A stretch of DNA of 64,000 nt from Solibacillus sp. R5-41 (GTDB lineage Bacteria; Bacillota; Bacilli; Bacillales_A; Planococcaceae), in contig NZ_CP024123.1 of the NCBI RefSeq assembly GCF_002736105.1, positions 3,464,001-3,528,000 on the forward strand. The letters are read 5' to 3'. Numbering within the stretch: position 1 is the first letter of the stretch; each line of letters begins with the position of its first letter. Of this stretch, positions 16,978 to 26,122 are shown piece after piece. The position numbers and the translations under genes are program-made. Below the pieces are notes generated by a model, which did not search any database, was not told where the DNA came from, and saw only the letters and a list, made by a program, of their open reading frames with translations.

Positions 16978-18480
16978 TTATTTTACTTCTACCTGCCCCA
17001 TCATCCCGTTTTCTTCGTGTTCAAGAATGTGACAGTGAAACATATAAATTCCTTTGTTATTGAACTTAACAGCTAACTTGAATGTTTCTCCAGCATCAAT
17101 TGCGACAGTATCTTTCCATCCTTGTTCGCTCACTGGTGGTTCTTGGCCATCGATTGATACGATTTTAAACTGTGTCCCGTGAATATGGAATGGATGCGTC
17201 ATGCCACCCATCATATCTGGCTTATTGTAAATTTCCCATATTTCCGTTTCACCTTGTTTTTGCGTAAAATCGATTCGATTCATATCAAATTGCTTATTAT
17301 TAATCGTTACCATGTTGTCCATCCCGAAAAGTTCAAGCTTCTTAGAAACTGGTAAATTTCTTTCTTCATTTGTGACACTATAGTCATTCAAATTAGTTGG
17401 AATGTCACTTGGGTTGCTTGATTTTTGTTCATCAATATTAAATGGTAATAAGATTGCGCCATTTTCATTTAGGAGTGCAATTTCACTATTTGCATCATAT
17501 TTCGAAAAATCAACGATAATTTCAGCTCGTTCACCTGGTGTTAAGGTAATTTCACGCAACTTATTCGGTTCATTAATGAGACCCCCGTCCGTTGCAATTT
17601 GTTGAAATGCATCACCAGTATTCAATTGATACGTGTAATTCCGTGCATTAGATCCATTTACTAAACGTAAACGTACCTTTTCTTTACCAACTGTGAGCTT
17701 CGGATTGATTGTGCCATTTATTAATAGCGTATCACCAATTGTCCCGTCATCATTCATCGCAAATTTGTAATTTAATTGTCTGTTGTCATCGAACTGCTTA
17801 TCCTGAAAAATTAACGGAAAATCATTGATGCCATATTCATTTGGTAAGTGGAGTGTTTTCGACTGCTCATCCTCCACATAAATCAATCCTGCTAAACCTT
17901 GATAAACTTGCGCTGCTGTTGATCCTTCAGGATGTGGATGAAACCATAATGTAGCCGCGCCTTGATTCACTGTAAATTTGACATCCTTCGATTCACCAGG
18001 ATTTACATAATTATGTGGACCACCATCGCCTATACCAGGAATTTCAACACCATGCCAATGAAATGTTGTTTTTTCATCCAATTCATTCTTTGTTCTAAAC
18101 GTAATTTTTTCTCCTTCGTTTACTTGAATGACAGGCCCCAAGAATGATCCATTATAGCCCAATGTTTTCGTTTGAATGCCATCAAAAATTTCCGTTTCAC
18201 CACTTTGAGCGGTGATTGTATAGATATTTTCCTTGTTATTTTGGGGTTTCAGTAATGGTGGGAGAGCCAGCTCATTTTCACCCGATGAATCATTTAGCGC
18301 GAGTGGATTCGTGTGGCTCATATGACCGTTCTCCATCTCGCCGTTTGTCTTCTGAATTTCTTCATCGGACATATTACTATGGTCCATTGTGTCAGTCGAG
18401 CCTGAATCACCCGCACTACAAGCTCCCATAATTGCTGCACTAAGCAATATTCCAGTAATCAATATAGTTGATTTCATCAT
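16978..18480 (-). CDS. Multicopper oxidase lipoprotein
   Basis: 500 residues. A lipobox (IMGAC, Cys about 20) anchors it to the outer face of the membrane. A Met/His-rich linker follows (DHSNM, NGHMSH). All four copper motifs are present: FHWHG (about 141), WFHPHPEG (about 180), HPFHIHG (about 432) and HCHILEHEENGMM (about 483). It is thus a full three-domain CueO/CotA-like oxidase, probably oxidising Cu(I), Mn(II) or phenols. It is the last gene of a kinase-regulator-membrane protein-oxidase operon. Confidence 0.93.
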   Translation of the reverse strand: MMKSTILITGILLSAAIMGACSAGDSGSTDTMDHSNMSDEEIQKTNGEMENGHMSHTNPLALNDSSGENELALPPLLKPQNNKENIYTITAQSGETEIFDGIQTKTLGYNGSFLGPVIQVNEGEKITFRTKNELDEKTTFHWHGVEIPGIGDGGPHNYVNPGESKDVKFTVNQGAATLWFHPHPEGSTAAQVYQGLAGLIYVEDEQSKTLHLPNEYGINDFPLIFQDKQFDDNRQLNYKFAMNDDGTIGDTLLINGTINPKLTVGKEKVRLRLVNGSNARNYTYQLNTGDAFQQIATDGGLINEPNKLREITLTPGERAEIIVDFSKYDANSEIALLNENGAILLPFNIDEQKSSNPSDIPTNLNDYSVTNEERNLPVSKKLELFGMDNMVTINNKQFDMNRIDFTQKQGETEIWEIYNKPDMMGGMTHPFHIHGTQFKIVSIDGQEPPVSEQGWKDTVAIDAGETFKLAVKFNNKGIYMFHCHILEHEENGMMGQVEVK

Positions 18481-18556
18481 TTTTCCTCCTCATGATTCTT
18501 TACATTTAAAATGTAACAAATAAATATGAAGAATTTATGGAGATGAAAACTCATTA

Positions 18557-19285
18557 TTACCAATATGTTATTGTATCCAATATCCCGATGACCATAAGTA
18601 CAACGCCTGCAACTTTTTGAATTACCCTTCCTAGCTTCATACTCTTTTTCATGATGTGCCCTCTTACACCAAAATACCAAATTAGCCATAAAATGATGAG
18701 CAACGGTAAAGACGTCATGACGCCAAATATTGCAGGTAACACAATACCATAAGAAGTGGCGATGACAGTTGGCATTAGCCATACAAAAAATAGCACAAAC
18801 ATTGTTGGACAAAATGCCATAGCAAAGCCAGCTCCAAGTAAAAAGGAACCGATTTTTCCTTTCTTTAAAACCATTGGTATATGGCTTGAAATACTGTCTA
18901 GAAAACGCAACTTTAGCATTCCAAGTAGGATTAGACCTGTCAAGATTAATAGCGGTCCCATTGCTTTGCGGAATATCGGGAAATATTCTATCAGCTTTGT
19001 CTCAAATGACTGCCCGAAAATCCATGCGAGCGACCCAATAGACACATAGACAACAACTTTTCCGGACATAAAAGCAATAATTTCTCTCCAGTTATTATCC
19101 ATTTGTATGGCGCGATTTCCGAATAAAGTTATGGCACTCATATTACCTGTCAGCTGACAAGGTGCCAATGCGCCAATTAATCCGAGTAAAATCGCAATAA
19201 TAATTGGCGAATGCTCATACGAGTGTAAAAATGTAGAAACGGGTCCACTGATGGTTTGACTTATTTGGAACAGCCAACTATACAT
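18557..19285 (-). CDS. DsbD/CcdA- or UreH-like six-helix membrane protein
   Basis: 242 residues with about six membrane helices. Two symmetric Cys-Pro motifs, LAPCQLTGN (about 48) and AFCPTMFVLF (about 160), match the thiol-relay or metal-site helices of the CcdA/DsbD-TM and UreH-like sulfite-exporter (TauE/SafE) group. AAAGGTGG before the ATG at 19285 decides the start. It sits between the response regulator and the multicopper oxidase, so it may supply electrons or copper to the exported oxidase; that is inference. Confidence 0.8.
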   Translation of the reverse strand: MYSWLFQISQTISGPVSTFLHSYEHSPIIIAILLGLIGALAPCQLTGNMSAITLFGNRAIQMDNNWREIIAFMSGKVVVYVSIGSLAWIFGQSFETKLIEYFPIFRKAMGPLLILTGLILLGMLKLRFLDSISSHIPMVLKKGKIGSFLLGAGFAMAFCPTMFVLFFVWLMPTVIATSYGIVLPAIFGVMTSLPLLIILWLIWYFGVRGHIMKKSMKLGRVIQKVAGVVLMVIGILDTITYW

Positions 19286-19323
19286 GTAAAAACCACCTTT
19301 CAGCATTCAATATTATTTATGCT

Positions 19324-20001
19324 TTAACGCCATTTATACCCTATTCCCCACACGGTTTTAAGAAATTCATCGATGGGAAACCTAGCATTTCGTAGTTTTT
19401 CTCTTAGATTACGAATATGTGAATCTACTGTCCTTACATCTGTATACGTATCAAATGCCCAGCCACTTTCCATGAGTTCTTCGCGTGTAAAAGTTTTTGC
19501 CGGCCTAGAAATTAGTGCCTTTATAATCAAAAATTCCTTTAATGTAAGTTGGACAACTAAACCTTTGTAATTTAAAGCATATGCGTCTGTATCTAAAGAA
19601 AAATCATGATCCAATATTTGTTCTTTAGCTGATGCAACTTGAGTAACTCGGCGAAGGAGTGCATTGACTCTTGCTACCAGTTCCCCTTCATCAAAAGGCT
19701 TGGTCACATAGTCATCTGCACCTGTATTCAAGCCTTTCACTAATTCAAATTTATCTGATCTCGCTGTTAGCAATATTATCGGTACATTTGAAAATTCACG
19801 AATAGCTTTACAAACCTCCCAGCCATTCATTTCTGGCATCATCACATCTAGCAAAACAAGATCAATTTTTGTTTTCTGTAGTGTTTCAAGTGCCTTCTTA
19901 CCTCTCGTTACTTTTATACATTTATATCCAAGTGGTTGGAGAAATAGCGCAACTAAATCTAACATTCTCTGCTCATCATCTACTAATAAAATCGTTTGCA
20001 T
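19324..20001 (-). CDS. OmpR-family response regulator
   Basis: 225 residues. The receiver domain has the acidic DDE pocket, the phosphorylatable Asp in LVLLDVMMPEMNGW, and KPFDEGEL. The C-terminal winged helix carries LTLKEFLIIKAL and VDSHIRNLREKL. The ATG at 20001 is preferred; a TTG four codons upstream is too close to the GGGAGG site. It follows the sensor kinase directly and presumably controls the downstream membrane protein and oxidase. Confidence 0.93.
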   Translation of the reverse strand: MQTILLVDDEQRMLDLVALFLQPLGYKCIKVTRGKKALETLQKTKIDLVLLDVMMPEMNGWEVCKAIREFSNVPIILLTARSDKFELVKGLNTGADDYVTKPFDEGELVARVNALLRRVTQVASAKEQILDHDFSLDTDAYALNYKGLVVQLTLKEFLIIKALISRPAKTFTREELMESGWAFDTYTDVRTVDSHIRNLREKLRNARFPIDEFLKTVWGIGYKWR

Positions 20002-20021
20002 GTAAACCCCCAATCCTCCCG

Positions 20022-21383
20022 TTAAATGGTAATTGTAAAGGTGCTCCCCTCGCCGTGCTTACTTTTGACTTCAATTGTACCGCCATGCGCTTCAACAAGC
20101 TCTTTCACAACAGAAAGCCCAATGCCTGAACCACCAAAAGCACGTGATCGTGATTTCTCGACACGGTATAACTTTTCAAATATAAAGTCAATCTCCTTAG
20201 CAGGGATGCCTATACCCGAATCCTTTACTGAAATAATGGTTTTTTCTTCATTTTGACTGACGTGCAGAATAACCTCAGACTGTTCATCTGAATAGTTCAA
20301 CGCATTGTCCAATAAATTGATAACAATTTGCTCGAGCCGTAATGCATCTGCAAAAAGTTGATACTCCCCCTCACAGTGCAATCTCAGCTTAATATTTTTC
20401 AAAGAAAACGAAGGCTCGACAAGCTTATGTATGTCTTCAAAAAATGGACATGCAGCAAAAAATGCTTTCTTTACAGTAAAGGAATTCTCGTCCATCCTAG
20501 CCAATTCTAATAAGTTTTTCACTAGTTCTTTCATTCGGTTTGACTCTTCAACAATAATTTCAAGATACTGTACACGCTCTTGTTCCGTCAAATCGCCCCT
20601 CGACACTACTTTTGAATAGCCAATTAAATAGGTCAAAGGCGTACTTAATTCATGGGAAATTGAAGCAAGGAATTCATTTCGTTCTGATTTTAAGCGTTCG
20701 AGATCATTAGCCAATTTCTGAATGGAACCCGCCAATTCCCCTAATTCGTCTTTACTATTAACTGTAAGACGGACATGAAAATCGCCCTCACTTAATTTTT
20801 CAGTTGCCTCTTTCATACGGATTAATGGTCTTGTAATGACGTTGGACAACACAGCGTAAACAATAAATAGCACAATAAAGCTTGTCACACCGGCTATGCC
20901 AAAATGCATCGTCAAATCTTCGACCATCCCATTAATGGCAGCCGTACTAAAAAACATGATTACATAGCCGGATTGCCCGGTATTTACTTTGTATGGATGG
21001 GCACTCACAATATAGGGAGAATCTCGCCAATTCGAAACTAAGATTTTGTCTTCTTCCGTATGTAAGCCTGTTAGAATTGGATTTAATTGTTCGATATGCG
21101 TAACATTTATATCCGATTTACCTAATATCGCGCCCTGTTGATCGGTAATGATAACTTCCCGATTAGCATCCCTTTCCATTAAGACGATATGCTTGATTGT
21201 CACATCAGAATAATGTTCCATTAACACATCTCTGTGATTAGCGCCATTGGCTAACAGTGTCGACAATTCTTCGTCTACTTTCGAATTGATAATATTTCGA
21301 TGCAAATAAAACATTAAGAATATATCCATAATGAGCACAACAAGAAAAAAATAAGTGGCTAATTTTGTCGATATTTTATTCAC
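20022..21383 (-). CDS. Sensor histidine kinase with extracellular domain
   Basis: 453 residues. TM1 (about 10-28), an extracellular sensor of about 130 residues, TM2 (about 165-187), HAMP, HisKA with phospho-His in FLASISHELSTPL (about 245), and HATPase with N, G1 (DSGIGIP) and G2 (GGSGIGLSVV) boxes. The start is GTG, 11 bases after an AGGAG. It heads the operon with the response regulator. The signal may be copper or envelope redox stress, judged only by the oxidase downstream. Confidence 0.92.
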   Translation of the reverse strand: MNKISTKLATYFFLVVLIMDIFLMFYLHRNIINSKVDEELSTLLANGANHRDVLMEHYSDVTIKHIVLMERDANREVIITDQQGAILGKSDINVTHIEQLNPILTGLHTEEDKILVSNWRDSPYIVSAHPYKVNTGQSGYVIMFFSTAAINGMVEDLTMHFGIAGVTSFIVLFIVYAVLSNVITRPLIRMKEATEKLSEGDFHVRLTVNSKDELGELAGSIQKLANDLERLKSERNEFLASISHELSTPLTYLIGYSKVVSRGDLTEQERVQYLEIIVEESNRMKELVKNLLELARMDENSFTVKKAFFAACPFFEDIHKLVEPSFSLKNIKLRLHCEGEYQLFADALRLEQIVINLLDNALNYSDEQSEVILHVSQNEEKTIISVKDSGIGIPAKEIDFIFEKLYRVEKSRSRAFGGSGIGLSVVKELVEAHGGTIEVKSKHGEGSTFTITI

Positions 21384-21475
21384 CCTACTGTTAGCTCCTC
21401 CCTTTACCTAATCTAAATATGATTATATCGAATAATTATGGAAAACATATGCAGATGCGTTGATACACGACAAAT

Positions 21476-21503
21476 AAGATGGACTATAAAAACTGTCCAT
21501 CTT
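21476..21503 (-). terminator. Hairpin terminator after the DUF3298 gene
   Basis: Stem AAGATGGAC/GTCCATCTT with a 10-base loop. The plus-strand side is followed by TTCTTC and the minus-strand side by ATTTG, so strength is moderate. Confidence 0.45.
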
Positions 21504-21538
21504 TCTTCAAAATGATTTGTATACAAGTTCTCACAATA

Positions 21539-22159
21539 TCAATTATTTTCCGACAACCGACCAAGTGGGCCTTCCTCATCAATAATGTCTTGTAAATCAT
21601 ACAACGAGATCGGAAACATCGGGAATCCAAAAACGTATGGGGTAATATCATACAACTGAAAATAAATAACGAGCGTTTTATCTGCAACATAAAAGTCCTG
21701 ATCCGGTTTGATTACTGTAAAAGGACTAATTAGCTCGATATTTCGCTGTTTAATTTGTTGATGGATAAGTGCCGAAATCCTTTCAATATAATTACTGTTA
21801 GGTTTAAACAAATCCTCTAACGTACAAATCTTTTGCTTCAACATGTCAAATGTTAAAGACTTGATATAGGTCATACCATGCGCAGCACGATTGTGGTACG
21901 TATAATTCGTTTGCGTTAAGCTTAGCACTTGCCTTTGGTTATTTTTAATTTCATAAAATCCCAACATTTCCTCTACAGTTGAAGGCATGTTTCCAATTTG
22001 TTCATTCATCAGCTTTTTCGTTTGTTCAACAATGGCATGGTTCACCTTCATTTGCCATTGCGGTTGATGTAAGTGCTCTACTTGAGGATAAAGGACAATT
22101 TGTTTTGCACCATTACTAACATAAAATGTGCTTATGCTTACAGGCACCATATGAAACAT
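21539..22159 (-). CDS. DUF3298/RsiV-like domain protein
   Basis: 206 residues. The C-terminal half (LEDLFKPNSNYIERIS ... LVIYFQLYDITPYVFG) matches the DUF3298 fold, which in RsiV binds lysozyme. The N-terminal part resembles DUF4163. No signal peptide or membrane segment is seen, so unlike RsiV this copy looks cytoplasmic, unless it leaves by another route. GGGGGTG precedes the ATG. It is a lone gene with a hairpin in its leader. Confidence 0.65.
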   Translation of the reverse strand: MFHMVPVSISTFYVSNGAKQIVLYPQVEHLHQPQWQMKVNHAIVEQTKKLMNEQIGNMPSTVEEMLGFYEIKNNQRQVLSLTQTNYTYHNRAAHGMTYIKSLTFDMLKQKICTLEDLFKPNSNYIERISALIHQQIKQRNIELISPFTVIKPDQDFYVADKTLVIYFQLYDITPYVFGFPMFPISLYDLQDIIDEEGPLGRLSENN

Positions 22160-22494
22160 AGGCGAACACCCCCTATTGAATTAGTTTATTGTATTCAACT
22201 AATTCGGGGATGTGTACAGAATTAATTTCCCACAGGGATAAAAATAGGGATATTGCCCAAGAGTTCAACTCCAGTTCTGTATCCCTCACTATTTAATCGT
22301 TCATTAACCTTTCCAATCACTCAGAACTCATACCATCTTCCTTCTCATACTATAACTTCATCTCACATGATACAGAATCCTGCTCCATCCCTAATTATGT
22401 TCCGAATAATATATTACATAAATATTGATAATACGAATTATTTTGAAAATACCTATATAATATAGTTACAATGATGATATTTAGGAGGAAACTG
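22160..22494. other. Intergenic stretch with a leader hairpin
   Basis: GAATTAGTT/AACTAATTC (22178-22205, 9 pairs) is flanked by CCCC and GGGG, which can extend the stem across a bulge, just upstream of the DUF3298 gene on the minus strand. The rest is AT-rich and carries the leader of the plus-strand lipoprotein gene, whose AGGAGG site lies at about 22482. No other gene is visible. Confidence 0.45.
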
Positions 22495-24207
22495 ATGCCT
22501 TTAATAAATCCACGTTTTTGGATTGTTTCATTACTTTGCTTACTGTTAATAGGTGCATGTACAAATGAGACTGCACCGAAGATTGAAGAAGTACAATCAC
22601 CACCCGACGAGCAAAAGCAAACAGTTGATTTTGAGGCTGCCATTGAAAAGAAAAATACCGAACTCGAACTAGAGCCAGTGGAACTCACAAGCTATAGTGA
22701 GGAAATAGGCGCAAAGTTAACACAGCCAACTCACTCAAATTTTGCAGTTAGTGAATTTGTAACGATTGAAGGAACAATTGAACAGCATGAACAGTTAAGA
22801 GAAAAGTTTGTGTGGATAAAGATGAAGTATAGTGGCAATTCACTTGTTGACAACTCTCAAGATTACTATGCCCCCATAAAAGATGGGAAATTTAAACAAC
22901 AAGTAACGCTTTTCAAAGGCGAGGGTGAATATCAGATCACTGTATTGACCCCAAGTAAAGACCAAGATAACTATTACTATGATTTAGCAAAATTCAACGT
23001 TCTCAATGTGAACCCAGCGATACAGCGAGATATTACATATACCCCCTTTGGCCAAGAAGCACGGTTAAAAATTCAAAATCCGGGTAGTGGCTACGTAAAT
23101 GCAAACGAGGTTTTCACAATATCAGGGAAAATCGATACAATGAACAGTCCAAATGAAACGGTAATGCTTGAACTCCTAAAAGACGGCGAATCTTGGAAGC
23201 ACGTAATTCCCATTAAAAATGATGAGTTCACTTATGATCTTCCTTTATTTTATGGTAAAGGAGTCCACAAATTAAAAGTCTACGTACCTGATACGGAGAA
23301 AGAAAACTATTATCAGGAAGGTTCCATCCTTTACATTGACAGCGAGTCTGATTTTGTTTCTGAACCGATCACATACACTACGACTTACGCTGAACGGGGT
23401 GTTACACTCTCTTCGCCTACTTATGGTGGTGAAGAAACCGATCTTACTTATCGAATCAAAGGCTCAATCGACAAAGATGCTCCATTTGCAAAAGAAACAA
23501 ACCACCTCTACATTACGACTAAAAAAGATGGTGATGTGGCGCTAGCTGTTATTCCTGTTAAGGATTACAATTTTGATGACGAATTCTATTTACGTTTCGG
23601 TCCTGGAACATATGAAGTAACGGTGAGTGTACCAAAGATAAAAGAAAAAAATAGTTCTCAGTACTATTATTATCACGTGGCTCAATTCACAGTTGAAAAT
23701 ACTGCACCTGAGGATCAACGTGATTCATTACCATCAAGGGGGGTTCAATCCGATTCTCCTGAAATTATTGCGCTAGCGAATAAGCTCATGACAGATAAAA
23801 TGTCAGATCGTGAAAAAGCAAAAGCTATTTATGAATATACAGCGAAAACAATATCCTATGATGTGAAAAAGCAGAAGAATAGTGAGTTTGAGTGGGATGA
23901 TAGCGCATTAAAAGTGCTCAGTTTAAAAACGGGCATTTGCCAAGACTACACTTATCTTGCCCTTGCCCTCCTTCGAGCAGGTGGTATGGAAGCAAGATAT
24001 GTAGCAGGAACAGCAGGAGCCGGGTTCAATTTTTCCCGCCATGCTTGGGTGGAAGTAAAAGTTGATGGTGAGTGGCTAACAATGGACCCTACATGGGGTT
24101 CGGGTTATATAAAAAACGGGGCATTTGTAGCAAACTACACAGAAGATTTCTTTGAGCTGACCGAAGAAGCATTTAAAACACATACGCGACAAGGAGTGGA
24201 ATATTAA
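22495..24207 (+). CDS. Lipoprotein with three repeated beta-domains and a C-terminal transglutaminase-like domain
   Basis: 570 residues. Lipobox LLIGAC (Cys about 18). Three similar beta-sandwich-like domains follow (about 70-180, 180-290, 295-405), each ending in a Tyr-rich strand such as NYYYDLAKF or QYYYYHVAQF. The C-terminal transglutaminase-like core has Cys in GICQDYTYLA, His in SRHAWVEV and Asp in TMDPTWG, an intact Cys-His-Asp triad. AGGAGG places the start at 22495. Probably a surface enzyme acting on proteins or cell wall; the substrate is unknown. Confidence 0.88.
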   Translation: MPLINPRFWIVSLLCLLLIGACTNETAPKIEEVQSPPDEQKQTVDFEAAIEKKNTELELEPVELTSYSEEIGAKLTQPTHSNFAVSEFVTIEGTIEQHEQLREKFVWIKMKYSGNSLVDNSQDYYAPIKDGKFKQQVTLFKGEGEYQITVLTPSKDQDNYYYDLAKFNVLNVNPAIQRDITYTPFGQEARLKIQNPGSGYVNANEVFTISGKIDTMNSPNETVMLELLKDGESWKHVIPIKNDEFTYDLPLFYGKGVHKLKVYVPDTEKENYYQEGSILYIDSESDFVSEPITYTTTYAERGVTLSSPTYGGEETDLTYRIKGSIDKDAPFAKETNHLYITTKKDGDVALAVIPVKDYNFDDEFYLRFGPGTYEVTVSVPKIKEKNSSQYYYYHVAQFTVENTAPEDQRDSLPSRGVQSDSPEIIALANKLMTDKMSDREKAKAIYEYTAKTISYDVKKQKNSEFEWDDSALKVLSLKTGICQDYTYLALALLRAGGMEARYVAGTAGAGFNFSRHAWVEVKVDGEWLTMDPTWGSGYIKNGAFVANYTEDFFELTEEAFKTHTRQGVEY

Positions 24208-24300
24208 CTAAATGTTGTACATTGCATAAAATAGAGAGGAAAGATAAAAAATTAAAAGGATGATGTATAAGATGACATTGTTGATATGGTGTGAAATTCA

Positions 24301-24396
24301 ATGACTAGAGTATATCCCCTTTATAATGACAAACAGATAACTGATGGCTGGGATATGGATCGTTGGGAAGATGACGGCGGTAAAGTCTTGATCTAG
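24301..24396 (+). CDS. Possible 31-aa small ORF
   Basis: ATG at 24301 opens a 31-codon frame with a non-random, Asp/Trp-rich product (GWDMDRWEDDGGK). A 10-codon frame at 24271-24303, preceded by AAAGGATG, ends in ATGA overlap with it, so it could be translated by coupling. Alternatively this is the frameshifted remnant of one gene. I recognise no family. Confidence 0.25.
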   Translation: MTRVYPLYNDKQITDGWDMDRWEDDGGKVLI

Positions 24397-24565
24397 CGCA
24401 TGGCTCCAATCGTGATTAAAAATTAAATACTGCCTTCAATATTTGTAGCATATTTCTATCTTATTCATCAAATATTTTTATGAAAAAAGACGGTTTTATT
24501 GGATGAATACCCCTCCTCTCTTTAATTTCATGACATATTTTATACTGAAGAGAGGAGGAATTATT

Positions 24566-24712
24566 ATGGGTTACTCTAATAATGCAGGTGGATATAATAA
24601 TTATTGTTGTGGCAAACATGGTGGAGGCCATGATTCAACATTCGTATTAATTGTTGTTCTATTCATTCTTTTAATTATTGTTGGTGCTACTTTTGTAAGC
24701 AAATCGTGCTAA
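24566..24712 (+). CDS. YjcZ-family sporulation-type small membrane protein
   Basis: 48 residues. A Gly/Asn/Tyr-rich head with CC and a His-Gly stretch is followed by one membrane helix (FVLIVVLFILLIIVG), the signature of the YjcZ/SscA family linked to spore coat assembly in Bacillus. GGAGGA lies 8 bases before the ATG at 24566. A longer in-frame start without a site was rejected. It supports a spore-forming host. Confidence 0.85.
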   Translation: MGYSNNAGGYNNYCCGKHGGGHDSTFVLIVVLFILLIIVGATFVSKSC

Positions 24713-25294
24713 CTTAAAAAATATCTTTCTTCTTCCAACCCTGGCATGAATTTAATTATTTTCACAGAAAGCATACTTTTGTAAAGAATCAGTAATCAAT
24801 AGTAAATGTAAATGGCGCCTATCGGTTTTTCCGTGGGCGCCACTGTTGTATACTTTACTTAATTTTCTCATTAATAGTTTCTATCACTTCTCAATTGACA
24901 TGCAATGCGAATTTCAGTTTTTGTAAAATACTCTTGCTTCCTTTTTGTGACTCAAATATTCCTGCTATTATTTCCAATTTATGTAATACGGTATATAAGT
25001 ACCTAATCAAAAATTCACAAATGGGAAAAAAACAACCGTTGACACTGACCTTTTCTGTTACCCACACCAAGCCACAACACTTGATTCACTACATATTTGA
25101 AAAACTTGAATAAATGACTGTCATAAAATTTGTCATTTAAATTGTATTATACAAAAAACTCCTACTAAAATCGTAGTCATGATTGCCTCATGATACGTTA
25201 TTTAGTAGAAGGTGTTTTAAATTTATATATTACTCGAAAACTCAAATGACACGTCGGGGTTTTATTCCCTAAAAACGTCCTATTGAAATATTTA
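24713..25294. other. Gene-free stretch with two hairpin elements
   Basis: About 580 bases between convergent genes. A strong stem TGGCGCC/GGCGCCA lies at 24813-24842 without a T run. An AAATGAC/GTCATTT stem lies near 25114-25138, and one copy of a hairpin repeat at 25157-25214. The open frame at 24895-25113 has no ribosome site and is not called. Confidence 0.5.
25157..25214 (+). repeat. Hairpin repeat element, copy 1
   Basis: CTACTAAA (25162-25169) pairs with TTTAGTAG (25201-25208), and an inner stem closes on the apex ATGATTGCCTCAT (25179-25191). The same layout and apex recur at 42178-42234 with different paired bases. It lies between convergent genes. Confidence 0.6.
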
Positions 25295-26044
25295 TTAGAT
25301 AGCCGTATAGCCGCCATCTACCATTAAGTTAGTCCCTACGATGAATGAAGCATCGTCACTTGCTAAGAATAAAATAGCGTTTGCAATCTCTTCTGAGCGA
25401 CCAAGACGACCGATTGGATGAAGTGAAATAAGATGATCTAGTGCTGCACTACTTGCACCACTTAAAATTGGTGTTTCAACAAAACCTGGGTTTACTGCAT
25501 TAACACGAATTCCTTCTTTTGCATGTGAAACTCCTAATGATCTTGTTAAGTTTACAACCCCACCTTTTGCAGCATTATAACTAGCTAGTCCATCACGACC
25601 TGTGTGCCCCATTATTGATGCAACATTGACGATAGCACCACCAGTAGCTTGCTTCTGCATTTGTGTAATTGCATATTTATTAGATAAAAATACACCTGTT
25701 AAATTGATATCCATCATTTGTTGCCATTGGCTTAAAGTATAATCCTTAATCGGTGTACCTGGGTGTCCGATTCCTGCATTAGCGATCATAATGTCCAGTT
25801 TTCCAAAATGCTTCACTGCTTCATTGACAACATTTTGTATATCCTCTTCTTTGGATACATCTGTTTTCACAAAGATTGCTTCTTTACCTTCTTTTACAAG
25901 ACCTTCTACGTAAACTTCTGCTTGTTTCGCAATATCAGCAACAACTACTTTAGCACCTTGAGCTAAAAATAATTCTGTCGTTTCTTTACCAATACCACTT
26001 GAACCACCTGTAACAATTGCTACTTTACCTTCTAACTTTCTCAT
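25295..26044 (-). CDS. Short-chain dehydrogenase/reductase 2
   Basis: 249 residues. Classical SDR: NAD(P)-binding GGSSGIGKE (about 13-21), NAG (about 89-91), catalytic Ser in NVASIMGH and YNAAKGG (Tyr/Lys about 155-159). The Asp in VVVADI favours NAD(H). It follows a related SDR after 78 bases, probably in the same transcript. GGAGGG lies before the ATG. Exact substrate unknown; annotation as 3-oxoacyl-ACP reductase or glucose dehydrogenase would be guesswork. Confidence 0.9.
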   Translation of the reverse strand: MRKLEGKVAIVTGGSSGIGKETTELFLAQGAKVVVADIAKQAEVYVEGLVKEGKEAIFVKTDVSKEEDIQNVVNEAVKHFGKLDIMIANAGIGHPGTPIKDYTLSQWQQMMDINLTGVFLSNKYAITQMQKQATGGAIVNVASIMGHTGRDGLASYNAAKGGVVNLTRSLGVSHAKEGIRVNAVNPGFVETPILSGASSAALDHLISLHPIGRLGRSEEIANAILFLASDDASFIVGTNLMVDGGYTAI

Positions 26045-26122
26045 AATAAATTCCCTCCATTCCCCAAATTATCTCGAATTAAAGATATTATTTTCAATAA
26101 CATTGTTCCCTTTTTATACTAA

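Noticed and set aside
18477-18812. 111-codon minus-strand open frame
   Set aside because: It lies within the CcdA/UreH-like membrane protein gene in another frame; Cys/His-rich text but no ribosome site.
22253-22465. 70-codon plus-strand open frame upstream of the lipoprotein gene
   Set aside because: Ser/Thr/Pro/Ile composition typical of AT-rich non-coding DNA; no ribosome site.
24895-25113. 72-codon plus-strand open frame
   Set aside because: No start signal, no domain, located in a stretch with several hairpins.
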